Shown: positions 25,418-34,220 of the stretch, in pieces
How the letters are laid out: each line of letters starts with the position of its first letter
Numbering within the stretch: the first letter of the stretch is position 1
DNA from: JAJZNI01 sp035624785
Lineage (GTDB): Bacteria; Chloroflexota; Dormibacteria; Aeolococcales; Aeolococcaceae
NCBI GenBank assembly: GCA_035624785.1
Contig: DASPQV010000041.1
Location: forward strand, 29,766 to 93,765
Length of the DNA: 64,000 nucleotides
Direction of reading: 5' to 3'
Position numbers and translations under genes: made by a program
Notes under the pieces: generated by a model
What the model was told of the DNA's origin: nothing
Database searches by the model: none
The model's input: the letters and a program-made list of their open reading frames with translations, nothing else

Positions 25418-26440
25418 ATGCCAGTCCCTCCCGTTCGCGCGGCGGTGTGCGGCGCCACCGGCTACCAGGGTGCCCAGTGCGTCCACCTCCTCCAGCGGCA
25501 CCCGGGCATTGAGCTGGTTCGCGTCCTGGGGCGGAGCAGCGCCGGCCAGGTCTATGCCGAGGCCGTGCCGGGGAGCCGCCTCCAGCTCGTGGTCGAGGAC
25601 GGGATGGACCCCGGTGACGCCGACGTGGTCTTCGCCGCCCTGCCCCACACCGTCACCGCCTCGGTGGCCCGCGACTGGCTGAGCTCGGGCAAGGTGGTCG
25701 TCGACCTCAGCGCTGACTTCCGGCTCCGCGACCCCGCCGCTTACACCCGCTGGTACGGGCTCGAGCATCCCGCCCCCGATCTCTGCGAGGAGGCGGTGTA
25801 CTCCCTCGTCGAGATCCATCGCGAATCCATCCCCGGAGCCGACCTCCTGGCGGTTCCGGGCTGCTACCCGACGGCGAGCCTGCTGGCCACCGTTCCCGCC
25901 CTCCGCGAGGGGCTGGTGGAGCCGGAGGTCATCGTCGACGCCAAGAGCGGGGTGAGCGGGGCCGGCCGTTCCCCGGCCCTCGCCTACCACTTTCCGGAGG
26001 TGAATGAATCGGTCAAGGCCTATGGGGTCGCCGGCCACCGCCACAAGAGCGAGATGCTCCAGGAGCTCCGCGCCGCCGCAGGCGCCGAGGTCAGGCTCAC
26101 CTTCGTCCCCCACCTGGTGCCGATGAGCCGAGGCATCCTGGCCACCGCCTACCTCCATCCGGTCATCGGCCGCGGTGTCGCCGACGTGGCTGAGCTGATG
26201 CGGGGCTTCTGCGCCGCCAACCCCTTCCTGCGCTACCAGGAGGCGCCCCCCGCCACCAAGTCGGTGACCGGCAGCAACGTGGCGGCCGTCAACGTCACCG
26301 ATCAGGAGGGGATCGCGGTGGTGACCGTCGCCGAGGACAACCTGATCAAGGGTGGCGCCGGCCAGGCTGTGCAGGCGGCCAACCTGCGCTTCGGCCTCGG
26401 CGAGACCGCTGGGCTTCCGGGAAGCTCGATGTGGCCCTGA
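25418..26440 (+). CDS. argC: N-acetyl-gamma-glutamyl-phosphate reductase
   Basis: A 340-residue NADPH-dependent reductase for the third step of arginine synthesis. The Rossmann motif is CGATGYQG at residues 11-18, and the catalytic Cys is in VPGCYPTAS; the substrate-binding HRHKSEM and FVPHLVPMSRGI stretches are present. I chose ATG 25418 because it gives the standard N-terminus and sits nine bases after TATAAT. It leads argCJBDRGH. Confidence 0.95.
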   Translation: MPVPPVRAAVCGATGYQGAQCVHLLQRHPGIELVRVLGRSSAGQVYAEAVPGSRLQLVVEDGMDPGDADVVFAALPHTVTASVARDWLSSGKVVVDLSADFRLRDPAAYTRWYGLEHPAPDLCEEAVYSLVEIHRESIPGADLLAVPGCYPTASLLATVPALREGLVEPEVIVDAKSGVSGAGRSPALAYHFPEVNESVKAYGVAGHRHKSEMLQELRAAAGAEVRLTFVPHLVPMSRGILATAYLHPVIGRGVADVAELMRGFCAANPFLRYQEAPPATKSVTGSNVAAVNVTDQEGIAVVTVAEDNLIKGGAGQAVQAANLRFGLGETAGLPGSSMWP

Positions 26441-26552
26441 GCGTGCCAATTTCGGGCCACCTATGTCCGAAACCAGCTGGCCGGGGAGCCGTGGTCGCCG
26501 GGGGAAGCCGATCGAGAGGAACGGGTCGAGCGGCGGGGCGCCGGGATTGGCC

Positions 26553-27791
26553 GTGAGCATCCCGGGCGTCCCCGAGGTCGGAGCCGAGACGGCGGACGGG
26601 GTGTGCGCCCCGATCGGCTTCGCGGCAGGCACGGCCTCCGCCGACGTCCGGGGTGACGGAGCCAAGCGCGATGACATCGCGGTCATCGCCAGTGACCGCC
26701 CCTGCGCTGCGGCCGGGGTCTTCACCCGCAATCTCGTCAAGGCCGCCCCGGTGGTGATCTCGCAGCTCACCCTCAGGCGCGGCACCCCGATCCACGCCGT
26801 GGTCCTCAACTCCGGCAACGCCAACGCCTGCACCGGCGCCCAGGGCCTCCGCGACGCGCTCCGGATGTGCGCGCTCACCGCCGACGCCCTGGGCCGAGAT
26901 CCCGTCGAGGTGGTGGTCTGCAGCACCGGGGTGATCGGGCGCCCGCTGCCGATGAGCCGGGTGGCCGACGGCATCCGTGGCGCGGTTCGGAGCCTGGGAC
27001 GCGACGCCGGCGGCGCCGCGGCCCGCTCCATCATGACCACGGACACGGTGCCCAAGACGGCTGTCGCTCACTTCCGGATCATGGGGGTCGAGCACAGAGT
27101 GGGGGGGATGGCCAAGGGGTCGGGGATGATCCATCCGGACATGGCGACCCTGCTCGCCCTGGTGACCACCGATGCCGACGTCGCCGCCCCCGACCTGCAG
27201 GCGCTGCTCGGGGAGGTGGCCGATCGCAGCTTCAACGCGGTCACCGTCGACGGCGACACCTCGACCAACGACACCCTGCTGGCCCTCGCCAACGGCGCTG
27301 CCGGCGGCCCTCGCCTGGTTCCCGGGGGGGACGGCTACGAGGCGTTCCGGCGGGCCGTGCTCGACGTCTGCGAGGACCTCGCCGAGCAGGTGGTCGCCGA
27401 CGCCGAAGGGGCCACCAAGCACTTCCGGGTCTCGGTGACCGGGGCGGTCGACCGTGGTGAGGCGCGGTTGGCGGCCCGCACCGTGGCCCTCTCGCCTCTG
27501 GTCAAGACGGCGGTGCACGGCGCCGACCCGAACTGGGGCAGGATCATCATGGCCCTGGGGCGCAGCGGCGCCCACTTCACCCTGGACCGGTGCCGGGTGG
27601 TGATCGCGGGCACCACCGTCTTCGAGCGCGGGGCGCCCGCCGAGGTCGACCTCGACGCCGTCAGCGCCGCGCTCCACCAGCCCCGCATCGAGATCGGCAT
27701 CCACCTGGGCGCCGGCGACGGAGAGGACCACGCCTGGGGCTGCGACCTCAGCGCCGGCTACGTGCGGATCAACGCGGAGTACACCACATGA
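26553..27791 (+). CDS. argJ: Bifunctional ornithine acetyltransferase / N-acetylglutamate synthase
   Basis: An Ntn-type enzyme that transfers acetyl from N-acetylornithine to glutamate, closing the acetyl cycle; bifunctional members also make acetylglutamate from acetyl-CoA. The self-cleavage site is the Thr in KGSGMIHPDMATLLALV, where the precursor splits into alpha and beta chains. NSGNANACTG and VCSTGVIG are family motifs. GTG 26553 puts the conserved GVCAPIGFAAG block at the usual distance; ATG 26463 would add 30 Arg/Gly-rich residues. The stop overlaps argB. Confidence 0.92.
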   Translation: MSIPGVPEVGAETADGVCAPIGFAAGTASADVRGDGAKRDDIAVIASDRPCAAAGVFTRNLVKAAPVVISQLTLRRGTPIHAVVLNSGNANACTGAQGLRDALRMCALTADALGRDPVEVVVCSTGVIGRPLPMSRVADGIRGAVRSLGRDAGGAAARSIMTTDTVPKTAVAHFRIMGVEHRVGGMAKGSGMIHPDMATLLALVTTDADVAAPDLQALLGEVADRSFNAVTVDGDTSTNDTLLALANGAAGGPRLVPGGDGYEAFRRAVLDVCEDLAEQVVADAEGATKHFRVSVTGAVDRGEARLAARTVALSPLVKTAVHGADPNWGRIIMALGRSGAHFTLDRCRVVIAGTTVFERGAPAEVDLDAVSAALHQPRIEIGIHLGAGDGEDHAWGCDLSAGYVRINAEYTT

Positions 27792-28654
27792 CGACACCGA
27801 ACGAGACCATCGGGGAGCGGATCCGCCGCGCCGAGGTGCTGCTGGAGGCGCTTCCCTACATCAAGCGCTTCTTCGGCCAGACCCTGGTCATCAAGCTCGG
27901 TGGAGCGGCGATGGGGGAGGACGTCGACAGCTTCCTGCAGGACGTCGTCCTGCTCCGCTTCGTGGGCATGCGCCCCGTCCTGGTGCACGGCGGCGGCCCC
28001 GAGATCTCCTCGTGGCAGAAGCGGCTGGGCATCGAGCCGCGCTTCGTCCACGGGCTCCGGGTCACCGACGCCCCCACCATGGAGGTGGTCAAGATGGTGC
28101 TCACCGGCAAGATCGGGCCGGAGCTGGTGAGCCGCATCCACCGCCTCGGTGGCGAGGCGGTGGGGATGAGCGGCGAGGACGGTCCCACCCTCCTGGTCCG
28201 TCCTCGCGGAACCGTCGACGGCCACGACCTGGGATTCGTCGGCGAGGTCGATCAGGTCAACCCCGAGCCGGTCGAGGCGGTGCTGCAGCAGAGCCGCATC
28301 CCGGTGGTCGCCTCGGTCGGCCTGGGCGTCGACGGCGAGGCATACAACGTCAACGCCGACACCGTCGCCGCTGAGCTGGCGGTCGCGCTCAGGGCCAGCA
28401 AGCTGATCCTGCTCACCGACGTCGAGGGGGTGCGGGACCAGGACGGCGCGCTGATCAGCCAGCTGGATCGGGCCCGCGCTGACCAGCTGATCTCGGGGGG
28501 CGCCGTGAATGGCGGGATGATCCCCAAGGTTCGGGCCGCGCTGCGCGCCCTGGACGCGGTCGAGGCGTCGCACATCATCGACGGCCGCGTGTCCCACGCT
28601 CTGCTCCTCGAGCTGCTCACCGAGCGCGGCGTCGGCACCATGGTCACCCGATGA
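27788..28654 (+). CDS. argB: Acetylglutamate kinase
   Basis: A 288-residue amino acid kinase that phosphorylates N-acetylglutamate. The N-terminal helix ALPYIKRFFGQ, typical of arginine-inhibited hexameric forms, is followed by TLVIKLGGAAMG and the substrate loop VLVHGGGPEIS. YNVNADTVAAELA and KLILLTDVEGV line the active site. The N-terminal helix suggests feedback inhibition by arginine (inference from the family). Overlaps argJ and argD by four bases each. Confidence 0.95.
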   Translation: MTTPNETIGERIRRAEVLLEALPYIKRFFGQTLVIKLGGAAMGEDVDSFLQDVVLLRFVGMRPVLVHGGGPEISSWQKRLGIEPRFVHGLRVTDAPTMEVVKMVLTGKIGPELVSRIHRLGGEAVGMSGEDGPTLLVRPRGTVDGHDLGFVGEVDQVNPEPVEAVLQQSRIPVVASVGLGVDGEAYNVNADTVAAELAVALRASKLILLTDVEGVRDQDGALISQLDRARADQLISGGAVNGGMIPKVRAALRALDAVEASHIIDGRVSHALLLELLTERGVGTMVTR

Positions 28655-29868
28655 CCGGCCCGGTGCTGGAGGCGAGCTCGACGCTCTCCGCGATCGAGGA
28701 GCGCGAGCGCACCTCGCTGATGTCGACCTACGCACGGCTGCCCATCGCGCTGCGCGAGGGGCGCGGCTGCACGGTGGTGGACACCGACGGCCGCGAGTAC
28801 CTCGACATGGTGGCGGGCATCGCGGTGAGCGTGCTCGGCCACGCCCACCCCGCCGTGCTCAGCGCCGTGGAGGTCCAGGCGAGGCGGGTCATCCATCTCA
28901 GCAACCTCTACTTCTCAGAGCCCCAATTGCAGGCTGCCGAGAGGCTCATCGCCACCGCCTTCCCGAGCCGCGCCTTTCTCTGCAACAGCGGGGCGGAGGC
29001 GGTCGAGGCTGCCATCAAGCTGGCCCGCAAGTGGGGTAGGGTGTATCGGGGCGGGGCCGGCACCGTCATCTGCGCCCGCGGCGCCTTCCACGGCCGGACC
29101 CTCGGCGCCCTCGCGGCCACCGCCAACCGGCGCTACAAGGACCCCTTCGAGCCCCTGCCCCGCGGCTTCGTCCACGTCGGATTCGACTCCCTGGCCGAGG
29201 TGGAGGCCGCGGTCGACGACGCCACCGTGGCCGTGCTGATGGAGCCCATCGAAGGCGAATCCGGCGTCAACCCGATGAGCGACACGACCCTCCGCGGCCT
29301 CCGCCGGCTGTGTGACGAGCGGGACCTGCTGCTCATCCTCGACGAGGTCCAGAGCGGCATGGGCCGCACCGGCCGCTGGTGGGCCCATCAGCACAGCGGC
29401 GCCGTGCCCGACGTGATGGCGGTGGCCAAGGGGCTGGGGGGCGGCCTGCCCATCGGCGCCGTGCTCGCAGCGCCGCGCGCCGACGTCTTCGAGCCCGGCG
29501 ACCACGGCTCCACCTTCGGGGGCGGCCCCCTGGTCAGCGCGGTGGCCGCGGCGGTCATCGACGCCATCGAAAAGGACAGCCTTGTCGAGAACGCGGCCGC
29601 CACCGGCCAGCGGCTGCGGTCCGGGCTGGTCGAGCTGGCGGCGGCGGGGGCTCCGATCGCGGAGGTGCGCGGTCGCGGCCTGATGCTGGGCGTGGTCCTG
29701 ACCCGGGAGATCGCCGCCCGGGTGGTCCGCGCCGCCCTGGACCAGCTTCTTATCGTCAATGCCTGCGGCCCCTCCCTGATCCGGCTGGTCCCCGCCCTGG
29801 TGCTCACCGAGGCGGAGGCCGATGAGGCGGTCCGGCGCTTCGCCCTGGCGCTGGAGGCAGCGGGGTGA
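28651..29868 (+). CDS. argD: Acetylornithine aminotransferase
   Basis: A 405-residue class III PLP enzyme that makes N2-acetylornithine from the semialdehyde and glutamate. AFLCNSGAEAVEAAIKLARKWG, FHGRTLGALAAT and LILDEVQSGMGRTG are typical, and the PLP lysine is in MAVAKGLGGGLPIGA. It may also work in lysine synthesis, as many ArgD do. A second class III aminotransferase lies at 35128 in a different operon. Confidence 0.93.
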   Translation: MTGPVLEASSTLSAIEERERTSLMSTYARLPIALREGRGCTVVDTDGREYLDMVAGIAVSVLGHAHPAVLSAVEVQARRVIHLSNLYFSEPQLQAAERLIATAFPSRAFLCNSGAEAVEAAIKLARKWGRVYRGGAGTVICARGAFHGRTLGALAATANRRYKDPFEPLPRGFVHVGFDSLAEVEAAVDDATVAVLMEPIEGESGVNPMSDTTLRGLRRLCDERDLLLILDEVQSGMGRTGRWWAHQHSGAVPDVMAVAKGLGGGLPIGAVLAAPRADVFEPGDHGSTFGGGPLVSAVAAAVIDAIEKDSLVENAAATGQRLRSGLVELAAAGAPIAEVRGRGLMLGVVLTREIAARVVRAALDQLLIVNACGPSLIRLVPALVLTEAEADEAVRRFALALEAAG

Positions 29869-30356
29869 ACCTCACCACGGTCCTCCGCCCGGCCGCCAAG
29901 GCGGAACGCCAGGAGGCCATCCTCGGCCTGGTCCGTGCCCGGACCGTGCGCACCCAGGACGAGATCGTCGCCGCCCTGCATCGCCGGGGCCTCGAGGTCA
30001 CCCAGGCCACCGTCTCCCGGGATATCCGGGAGCTCGGCCTGGCCCGCGTCCACGACCCCGACGGCGTCCGCTACGTGGCCACCGGGAGCGGCACCGAGGA
30101 GCCCTCACCGGTGAGCACCCGGCTGCGTGCGGTGATGCGGGAGCACGTCCGCTCCCTGGAGTTCGTGGAGCACATCGGCGTGGTCCACACCCGACCCAGC
30201 AGCGCTCCCCTGGTGGCCGCGGTCATCGACACCGCTCATTTCGAGGAGGTCGCCGGCACCGTCGCCGGTGATGACACCGTCCTGGTGGTGGTGCGCACGC
30301 GCCCGGCCGCCCGCCGCCTCGCCGACCGCCTGCGGGGCGCCATCGAGGGAGCTTGA
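29865..30356 (+). CDS. argR: Arginine repressor
   Basis: A 163-residue ArgR/AhrC. The N-terminal winged HTH contains the recognition region VTQATVSRDIRELGLARV. The C-terminal hexamerisation and arginine-binding domain ends in AGDDTVLVVVRT, where the two Asp contact arginine. With arginine it binds ARG boxes; a perfect one sits at 25379 at the head of this same operon. It overlaps argD by four bases and the argG ATG begins three bases after its stop. Confidence 0.95.
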   Translation: MNLTTVLRPAAKAERQEAILGLVRARTVRTQDEIVAALHRRGLEVTQATVSRDIRELGLARVHDPDGVRYVATGSGTEEPSPVSTRLRAVMREHVRSLEFVEHIGVVHTRPSSAPLVAAVIDTAHFEEVAGTVAGDDTVLVVVRTRPAARRLADRLRGAIEGA

Positions 30357-30358
30357 CG

Positions 30359-31612
30359 ATGAACCACGCCCGGCGCTGCGTCCTGGCCTACTCCGGGGGT
30401 CTGGACACCTCGGTCTCGATCCGGTGGCTGCAGGAGCACCTCGACTACGAGGTGATCACCTGCACCGCCGACCTCGGCGAGACCAAGGACATCGAGGCGG
30501 TCACCGACCGGGCCCTCCGCATCGGCGCCGTGGCCGCCTACTCGATCGACGCCAAGCGCCTCCTGGTCGAGGAGTTCTGCTTCCCGAGCCTGGCCGCCGG
30601 GGCCGTCTACGAGGGCGCCTACCACCTCTCCACCGCCCTGGCCCGCCCGCTGATCGCCAAGATCCTGGTCGATGTCGCCCGGGAGGAAGGCGCCGAGGCG
30701 GTGGCCCACGGTTGCACCGCCAAGGGCAACGACCAGGTCCGCTTCGATGTGGCGACCACCGCTCTCGCCCCGGACCTCAAGGTGGTCGCCCCGGTCCGCG
30801 ACTGGGAGATGGGCCGTCCCCAGGAGATCGAGTACGCGCGGCGCAACGGCATCGAGATCCCGGTGACGCAGGAGTCGCCGTACTCCATCGACGCCAACAT
30901 CTGGGGCAGGAGCATCGAGTCGGGCTCCCTCGAGGACCCCTGGCTGGAGCCCGGCGAGGACGTCTTCGCCTGGACCGCCGATCCCGAGCAGGCGCCGCCC
31001 CGGGGCGTGGTCATCACCCTGGGCTTCGAGCACGGCGTTCCCGTGCTCCTCGACGGCGAGCGCATTCCCGGTGACGAGCTGGTCGTCCGCCTCAACACCC
31101 TGGCCGGCGTTCACGGCGTCGGCAGGATCGACCACGTCGAGAACCGCCTGGTCGGGATCAAGTCCCGGGAGATCTACGAGGCTCCGGCGGCGGTGGTGCT
31201 CCACGTCGCCCACGCCGCCCTGGAGACGCTCACCCTGGAGCGGGACGTGGCCCAGGTCAAGCACGAGCTGGCCGACGAATGGGCCCGGCTGGTCTACGAC
31301 GGGCTCTGGTACAGCCACCTGCGCAGCGCCCTGTCCGCCTTCGTGGCGGTCACCCAGCAGCCCGTCTCCGGGGAGGTGAGGGTGCGGCTCTGCCGGGGCA
31401 CCGCCACGGTGGTCGGCCGCCGTGCCGCCGGCTCCCTCTACCGCACCGAGCTGGCCACCTACGACCGCCTCCAGGACCAATTCGACCATTCGGCGGCCAG
31501 GGGTTTCATCGAGCTCTTCGGGCTGCCGTTCCGCACCCAGGCCCGCATCCAGGGCGCTCTCGAGGACACCGGGCCGCTGCCCCTCGAGCACCGGGTGAAG
31601 CACCGCCGATGA
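30359..31612 (+). CDS. argG: Argininosuccinate synthase
   Basis: A 417-residue ATP-dependent ligase joining citrulline and aspartate. The PP-loop is LAYSGGLDTSVSI, GCTAKGNDQVRFD and IPVTQESPYSIDANIWGRSIE are family blocks. ATG 30359 is favoured over the in-frame TTG at 30353. Its citrulline must come from the OTC gene at 43437, which is outside this operon. Confidence 0.95.
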   Translation: MNHARRCVLAYSGGLDTSVSIRWLQEHLDYEVITCTADLGETKDIEAVTDRALRIGAVAAYSIDAKRLLVEEFCFPSLAAGAVYEGAYHLSTALARPLIAKILVDVAREEGAEAVAHGCTAKGNDQVRFDVATTALAPDLKVVAPVRDWEMGRPQEIEYARRNGIEIPVTQESPYSIDANIWGRSIESGSLEDPWLEPGEDVFAWTADPEQAPPRGVVITLGFEHGVPVLLDGERIPGDELVVRLNTLAGVHGVGRIDHVENRLVGIKSREIYEAPAAVVLHVAHAALETLTLERDVAQVKHELADEWARLVYDGLWYSHLRSALSAFVAVTQQPVSGEVRVRLCRGTATVVGRRAAGSLYRTELATYDRLQDQFDHSAARGFIELFGLPFRTQARIQGALEDTGPLPLEHRVKHRR

Positions 31613-33093
31613 CCGCGGAGGCCCCGGGCGGACGGCGAGGCGCCGTCAAGGTCTGGGCGGGCCGGCTCGGGGGTGAAACCTCGCGGCGCCTGGAGGAGTA
31701 CACCCAGAGCCTGGGCGTGGACCGGCGTCTCGCCGCCGAGGACATCCAGGGTTCCCTGGCCCACGCCGAGATGCTCCGGCAGGTCGGCCTGCTTTCCGAG
31801 TTCGATCACCGCGCCATCCGGTCGGGGTTGCTGACCATCCGGGACGAGCTCGACCGGGGAGGGTTCGTCGAGGATCAGGCCGACGAGGACATCCACACGG
31901 CGGTGGAGAGGCGTCTCCACGAGCTGATCGGTCCGCCTGCCGGGCGGCTCCACACCGGCCGCAGCCGCAACGACCAGGTGGCCACCGACCTCCGCCTGTG
32001 GTGCCGCCGCCGCGCCGGCGAGCTGATCCTGGCGTGCGCCGATCTCCAGGAGGCGCTGATCCGGAGAGCGAGGGAGCACCGCGCCGCTCCGATGCCCGGG
32101 TACACCCACGGCCAGCGGGCCCAGGTGGTCTCGCTAGCGCACCACCTGCTGGCCTACGTGGAGATGCTGCAGCGAGACGTGGAGCGCCTCGAGGGGGCGC
32201 GGCGGCGCTGCGACCGGCTGCCGCTGGGCAGCGGCGCTCTGGCCGGGACCACCCTGCCCATCGATCGTGACATCGCGCGTCGCGCGCTGGGCTTCCAGGC
32301 CCTGAGCGCCAACAGCCTGGACGCCGTCTCCGACCGCGACTTCGCGGTCGAGCTGGTCTTCGCCTGTGCCCTGCTGATGCTCCACCTCTCCCGTTTCGCC
32401 GAGGAGGTGGTGCTCTGGACCGGTGCCGAGTGGGGCTTCGCCGAGCTGCCCGACACCCACGCGACCGGGTCGTCGCTGATGCCGCAGAAGAAGAACCCGG
32501 ACGTCCTCGAGCTGGTCCGGGCGCGGAGCGGGCGGACGGCCGGAGACCTGGTGTCCCTGCTCGCCGTCCTCAAGGGCCTGCCGCTGGCCTATGACCGCGA
32601 CCTCCAGGAGGACAAGCGGCCGCTCTTCGACGCCGTCGACACCGCGCTGGCCAGCCTGGCAATCCTGGCTGAGATCGTGAGCGTCCTCCGCTTCGATGTG
32701 GCGGCCATGCGGCGGGCGGCCTCCGACCCGATGCTGCAGGCCACCGACGTCGCCGAGCACCTGGTGGCCCGAGGCCTGGCTTTTCGGGAGGCTCATCGCC
32801 TGGTCGGAGCCGCGGTGCAGCGCTGCCTCGCCCAGGGACGCAGCCTTGCCGACCTCGGGCTCGAGGAGTGGCGGGCCATCTCCGACCGCTTCGACGAGTC
32901 GGTGCTCGGCCTCTTCGACGTCGACGCCGCGCTGCGCCGCCGGGAGCTTCCCGGTGGCCCCGGCCCCAGAGCTGTCTCCCGGGCCCTGGCGCGGGCCACC
33001 GCGATGGTGGCGCGGACTCGCCGGAGCGAGCTGCGTAGCTCCGGCTCAGGGCGGCAGGCAGGGGTGAAGCCACCGGCGCCGCCCGGCTCCTGA
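31609..33093 (+). CDS. argH: Argininosuccinate lyase
   Basis: A 494-residue fumarase/aspartase superfamily enzyme releasing arginine and fumarate. The signature SSLMPQKKNPD is present, with HTGRSRNDQVATDLRLW and PGYTHGQRAQVV upstream. The N-terminus (VKVWAGRLGGETSRRLEEYT) is standard. The last 25 or so residues after RRSELRSSG are an extension. Its ATG overlaps the argG stop. It ends the arg operon, and the 25-bp motif follows 33 bases later. Confidence 0.95.
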   Translation: MTAEAPGGRRGAVKVWAGRLGGETSRRLEEYTQSLGVDRRLAAEDIQGSLAHAEMLRQVGLLSEFDHRAIRSGLLTIRDELDRGGFVEDQADEDIHTAVERRLHELIGPPAGRLHTGRSRNDQVATDLRLWCRRRAGELILACADLQEALIRRAREHRAAPMPGYTHGQRAQVVSLAHHLLAYVEMLQRDVERLEGARRRCDRLPLGSGALAGTTLPIDRDIARRALGFQALSANSLDAVSDRDFAVELVFACALLMLHLSRFAEEVVLWTGAEWGFAELPDTHATGSSLMPQKKNPDVLELVRARSGRTAGDLVSLLAVLKGLPLAYDRDLQEDKRPLFDAVDTALASLAILAEIVSVLRFDVAAMRRAASDPMLQATDVAEHLVARGLAFREAHRLVGAAVQRCLAQGRSLADLGLEEWRAISDRFDESVLGLFDVDAALRRRELPGGPGPRAVSRALARATAMVARTRRSELRSSGSGRQAGVKPPAPPGS

Positions 33094-33125
33094 CCGGCCG
33101 GAGAGGCCCGTGTCGCCACCGACCA

Positions 33126-33150
33126 GGTTTTGGAAAATTATGTCCACAAC
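33126..33150. repeat. 25-bp dispersed motif, copy 2 (after argH)
   Basis: GGTT at the start, TGGA-N8-TCCA dyad and TGTCCACAAC end; 22 of 25 bases match copy 1 at 18376. It is an AT-rich island in GC-rich DNA and directly precedes the 51-bp tandem repeats. The rest of the 33094-33461 gap holds only those repeats and the promoter of the next gene. Confidence 0.6.
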
Positions 33151-33191
33151 CCGGGCGGCGACACACCCACCACCCCAACTCGCCGGTGCGC

Positions 33192-33344
33192 GGGCGTCCC
33201 GCAACCCCGGCGAAGACGAACCCCCCGCCTCGGCGGGTGGGTGGGCGTATCGCAACTGCGGCGAAGACGCAACCCCGCCCTCGGCGGGCGGCTGGGCGTC
33301 CCGCCACCGCGGCGGGGACGCAACCCGCCTTCGCAGGCGGGTGG
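33192..33344. repeat. Three tandem copies of a 51-bp repeat
   Basis: Units start with GGGCGT at 33192, 33243 and 33294, exactly 51 bases apart. Units 1 and 2 match at 41 of 51 positions; unit 3 is more diverged. Each unit carries a GC hairpin of the form CCGCC-n-GGCGG near its end and a GCGAAGACG-like core. Since 51 is 17 codons, a plus-strand frame reads a 17-residue repeat (NCGEDATPPSAGGWA type), but no start signal or family supports translation. Confidence 0.75.
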
Positions 33345-33461
33345 ACGGCCCGGCGAGTCAGTGTCGGGGGTGCTGACCGGCGTGGAGACGCGCTTCCCTG
33401 ACCGGGCGCCGAGACCGAGCTTCCCGGCGATCCCCCGGAGCTGCGCGCGTACGCTGAAAGG

Positions 33462-34220
33462 ATGGCGCTGCCCACCCTCATCGTCGGGGATGTCCAGGGT
33501 GATCACGAGCGGCTGGCCGAGGCCCTCACCGCATACCCCGACGACGAGGTCGAGACCATCTTCCTGGGCGACTTCTTCACCGGCGGCCGGCCCGGCGATG
33601 CCGGCGGGCATCGGGCGGCCCGGATCGCCCTGGGACGGCGCAACAGCCGCGCCATCCTGGGCAACCACGACCTGCTGGTGATGGCTCTGGTGGAGGAGCG
33701 CCGGCACGGCGGTGAGCGGCTGCGGGCCCGGGACGGGGAGCTCCTGGAGACGATCTGGAGGAGGCGGCGCGGCGACCCAGCCGACCTGGCGGCGCTGGCC
33801 GCGGACGGCGAGATGGAGGAGTGGCTTCGCGGACTGCCGGTGATGCTGCTCCTCGACGATGCGACCCTGGTCCAGCACACCGACGATGACGCGTACGCGG
33901 CACTGGGTGACAGCGTCGCGGCGGTGAACCGCGCTGCCGCCCTGATGCTGACCCAGGGACCGGCCGGCCTGCTGGGGTTGCTGCGCCACCTGATCGGCCG
34001 CCGCGCCTTCGACGACGCGCCGCGGCTGGATGCCTACCTGCGCCGCTTCGGCGCGCGCCGCCTGGTCCACGGCCACACGCCGCACTGGGGGAGCGGACCG
34101 GACATCCGCCACTCCGGCCGGCTCATCGGCTACGACGGGCGCTTCTCCCGCTTCTGGGGTCGAGATCCCGGAGAGGAGCCCGGACCGGTCGGGGCGACCA
34201 TCGCCTTGCTGCCGGGCTGA
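33462..34220 (+). CDS. Calcineurin-like metallophosphoesterase
   Basis: A 252-residue phosphoesterase. Metal-site motifs are in order: GDVQGD (usually GDxHG, here with Gln for His) at residues 9-14, FLGDFF, LGNHDLL and VHGHTPHWG. The order fits PrpE/ApaH-like phosphatases acting on phosphoproteins or dinucleotides. The changed His may alter the first metal site. TACGCT (33450-33455) lies six bases before the ATG, suggesting leaderless transcription, though GAAAGG could also serve as a ribosome-binding site. Its 3' end overlaps the convergent IclR gene by 91 bases. Confidence 0.8.
   Translation: MALPTLIVGDVQGDHERLAEALTAYPDDEVETIFLGDFFTGGRPGDAGGHRAARIALGRRNSRAILGNHDLLVMALVEERRHGGERLRARDGELLETIWRRRRGDPADLAALAADGEMEEWLRGLPVMLLLDDATLVQHTDDDAYAALGDSVAAVNRAAALMLTQGPAGLLGLLRHLIGRRAFDDAPRLDAYLRRFGARRLVHGHTPHWGSGPDIRHSGRLIGYDGRFSRFWGRDPGEEPGPVGATIALLPG

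Noticed and set aside
33190..33345. Short CRISPR array
   Set aside because: The repeats are contiguous and diverged, without unique spacers, and no cas gene is present.
33110..33376. Protein with 17-residue repeats in the 51-bp repeat region
   Set aside because: No ribosome-binding site, the third unit loses the peptide pattern, and no known repeat family fits; kept as a DNA repeat.
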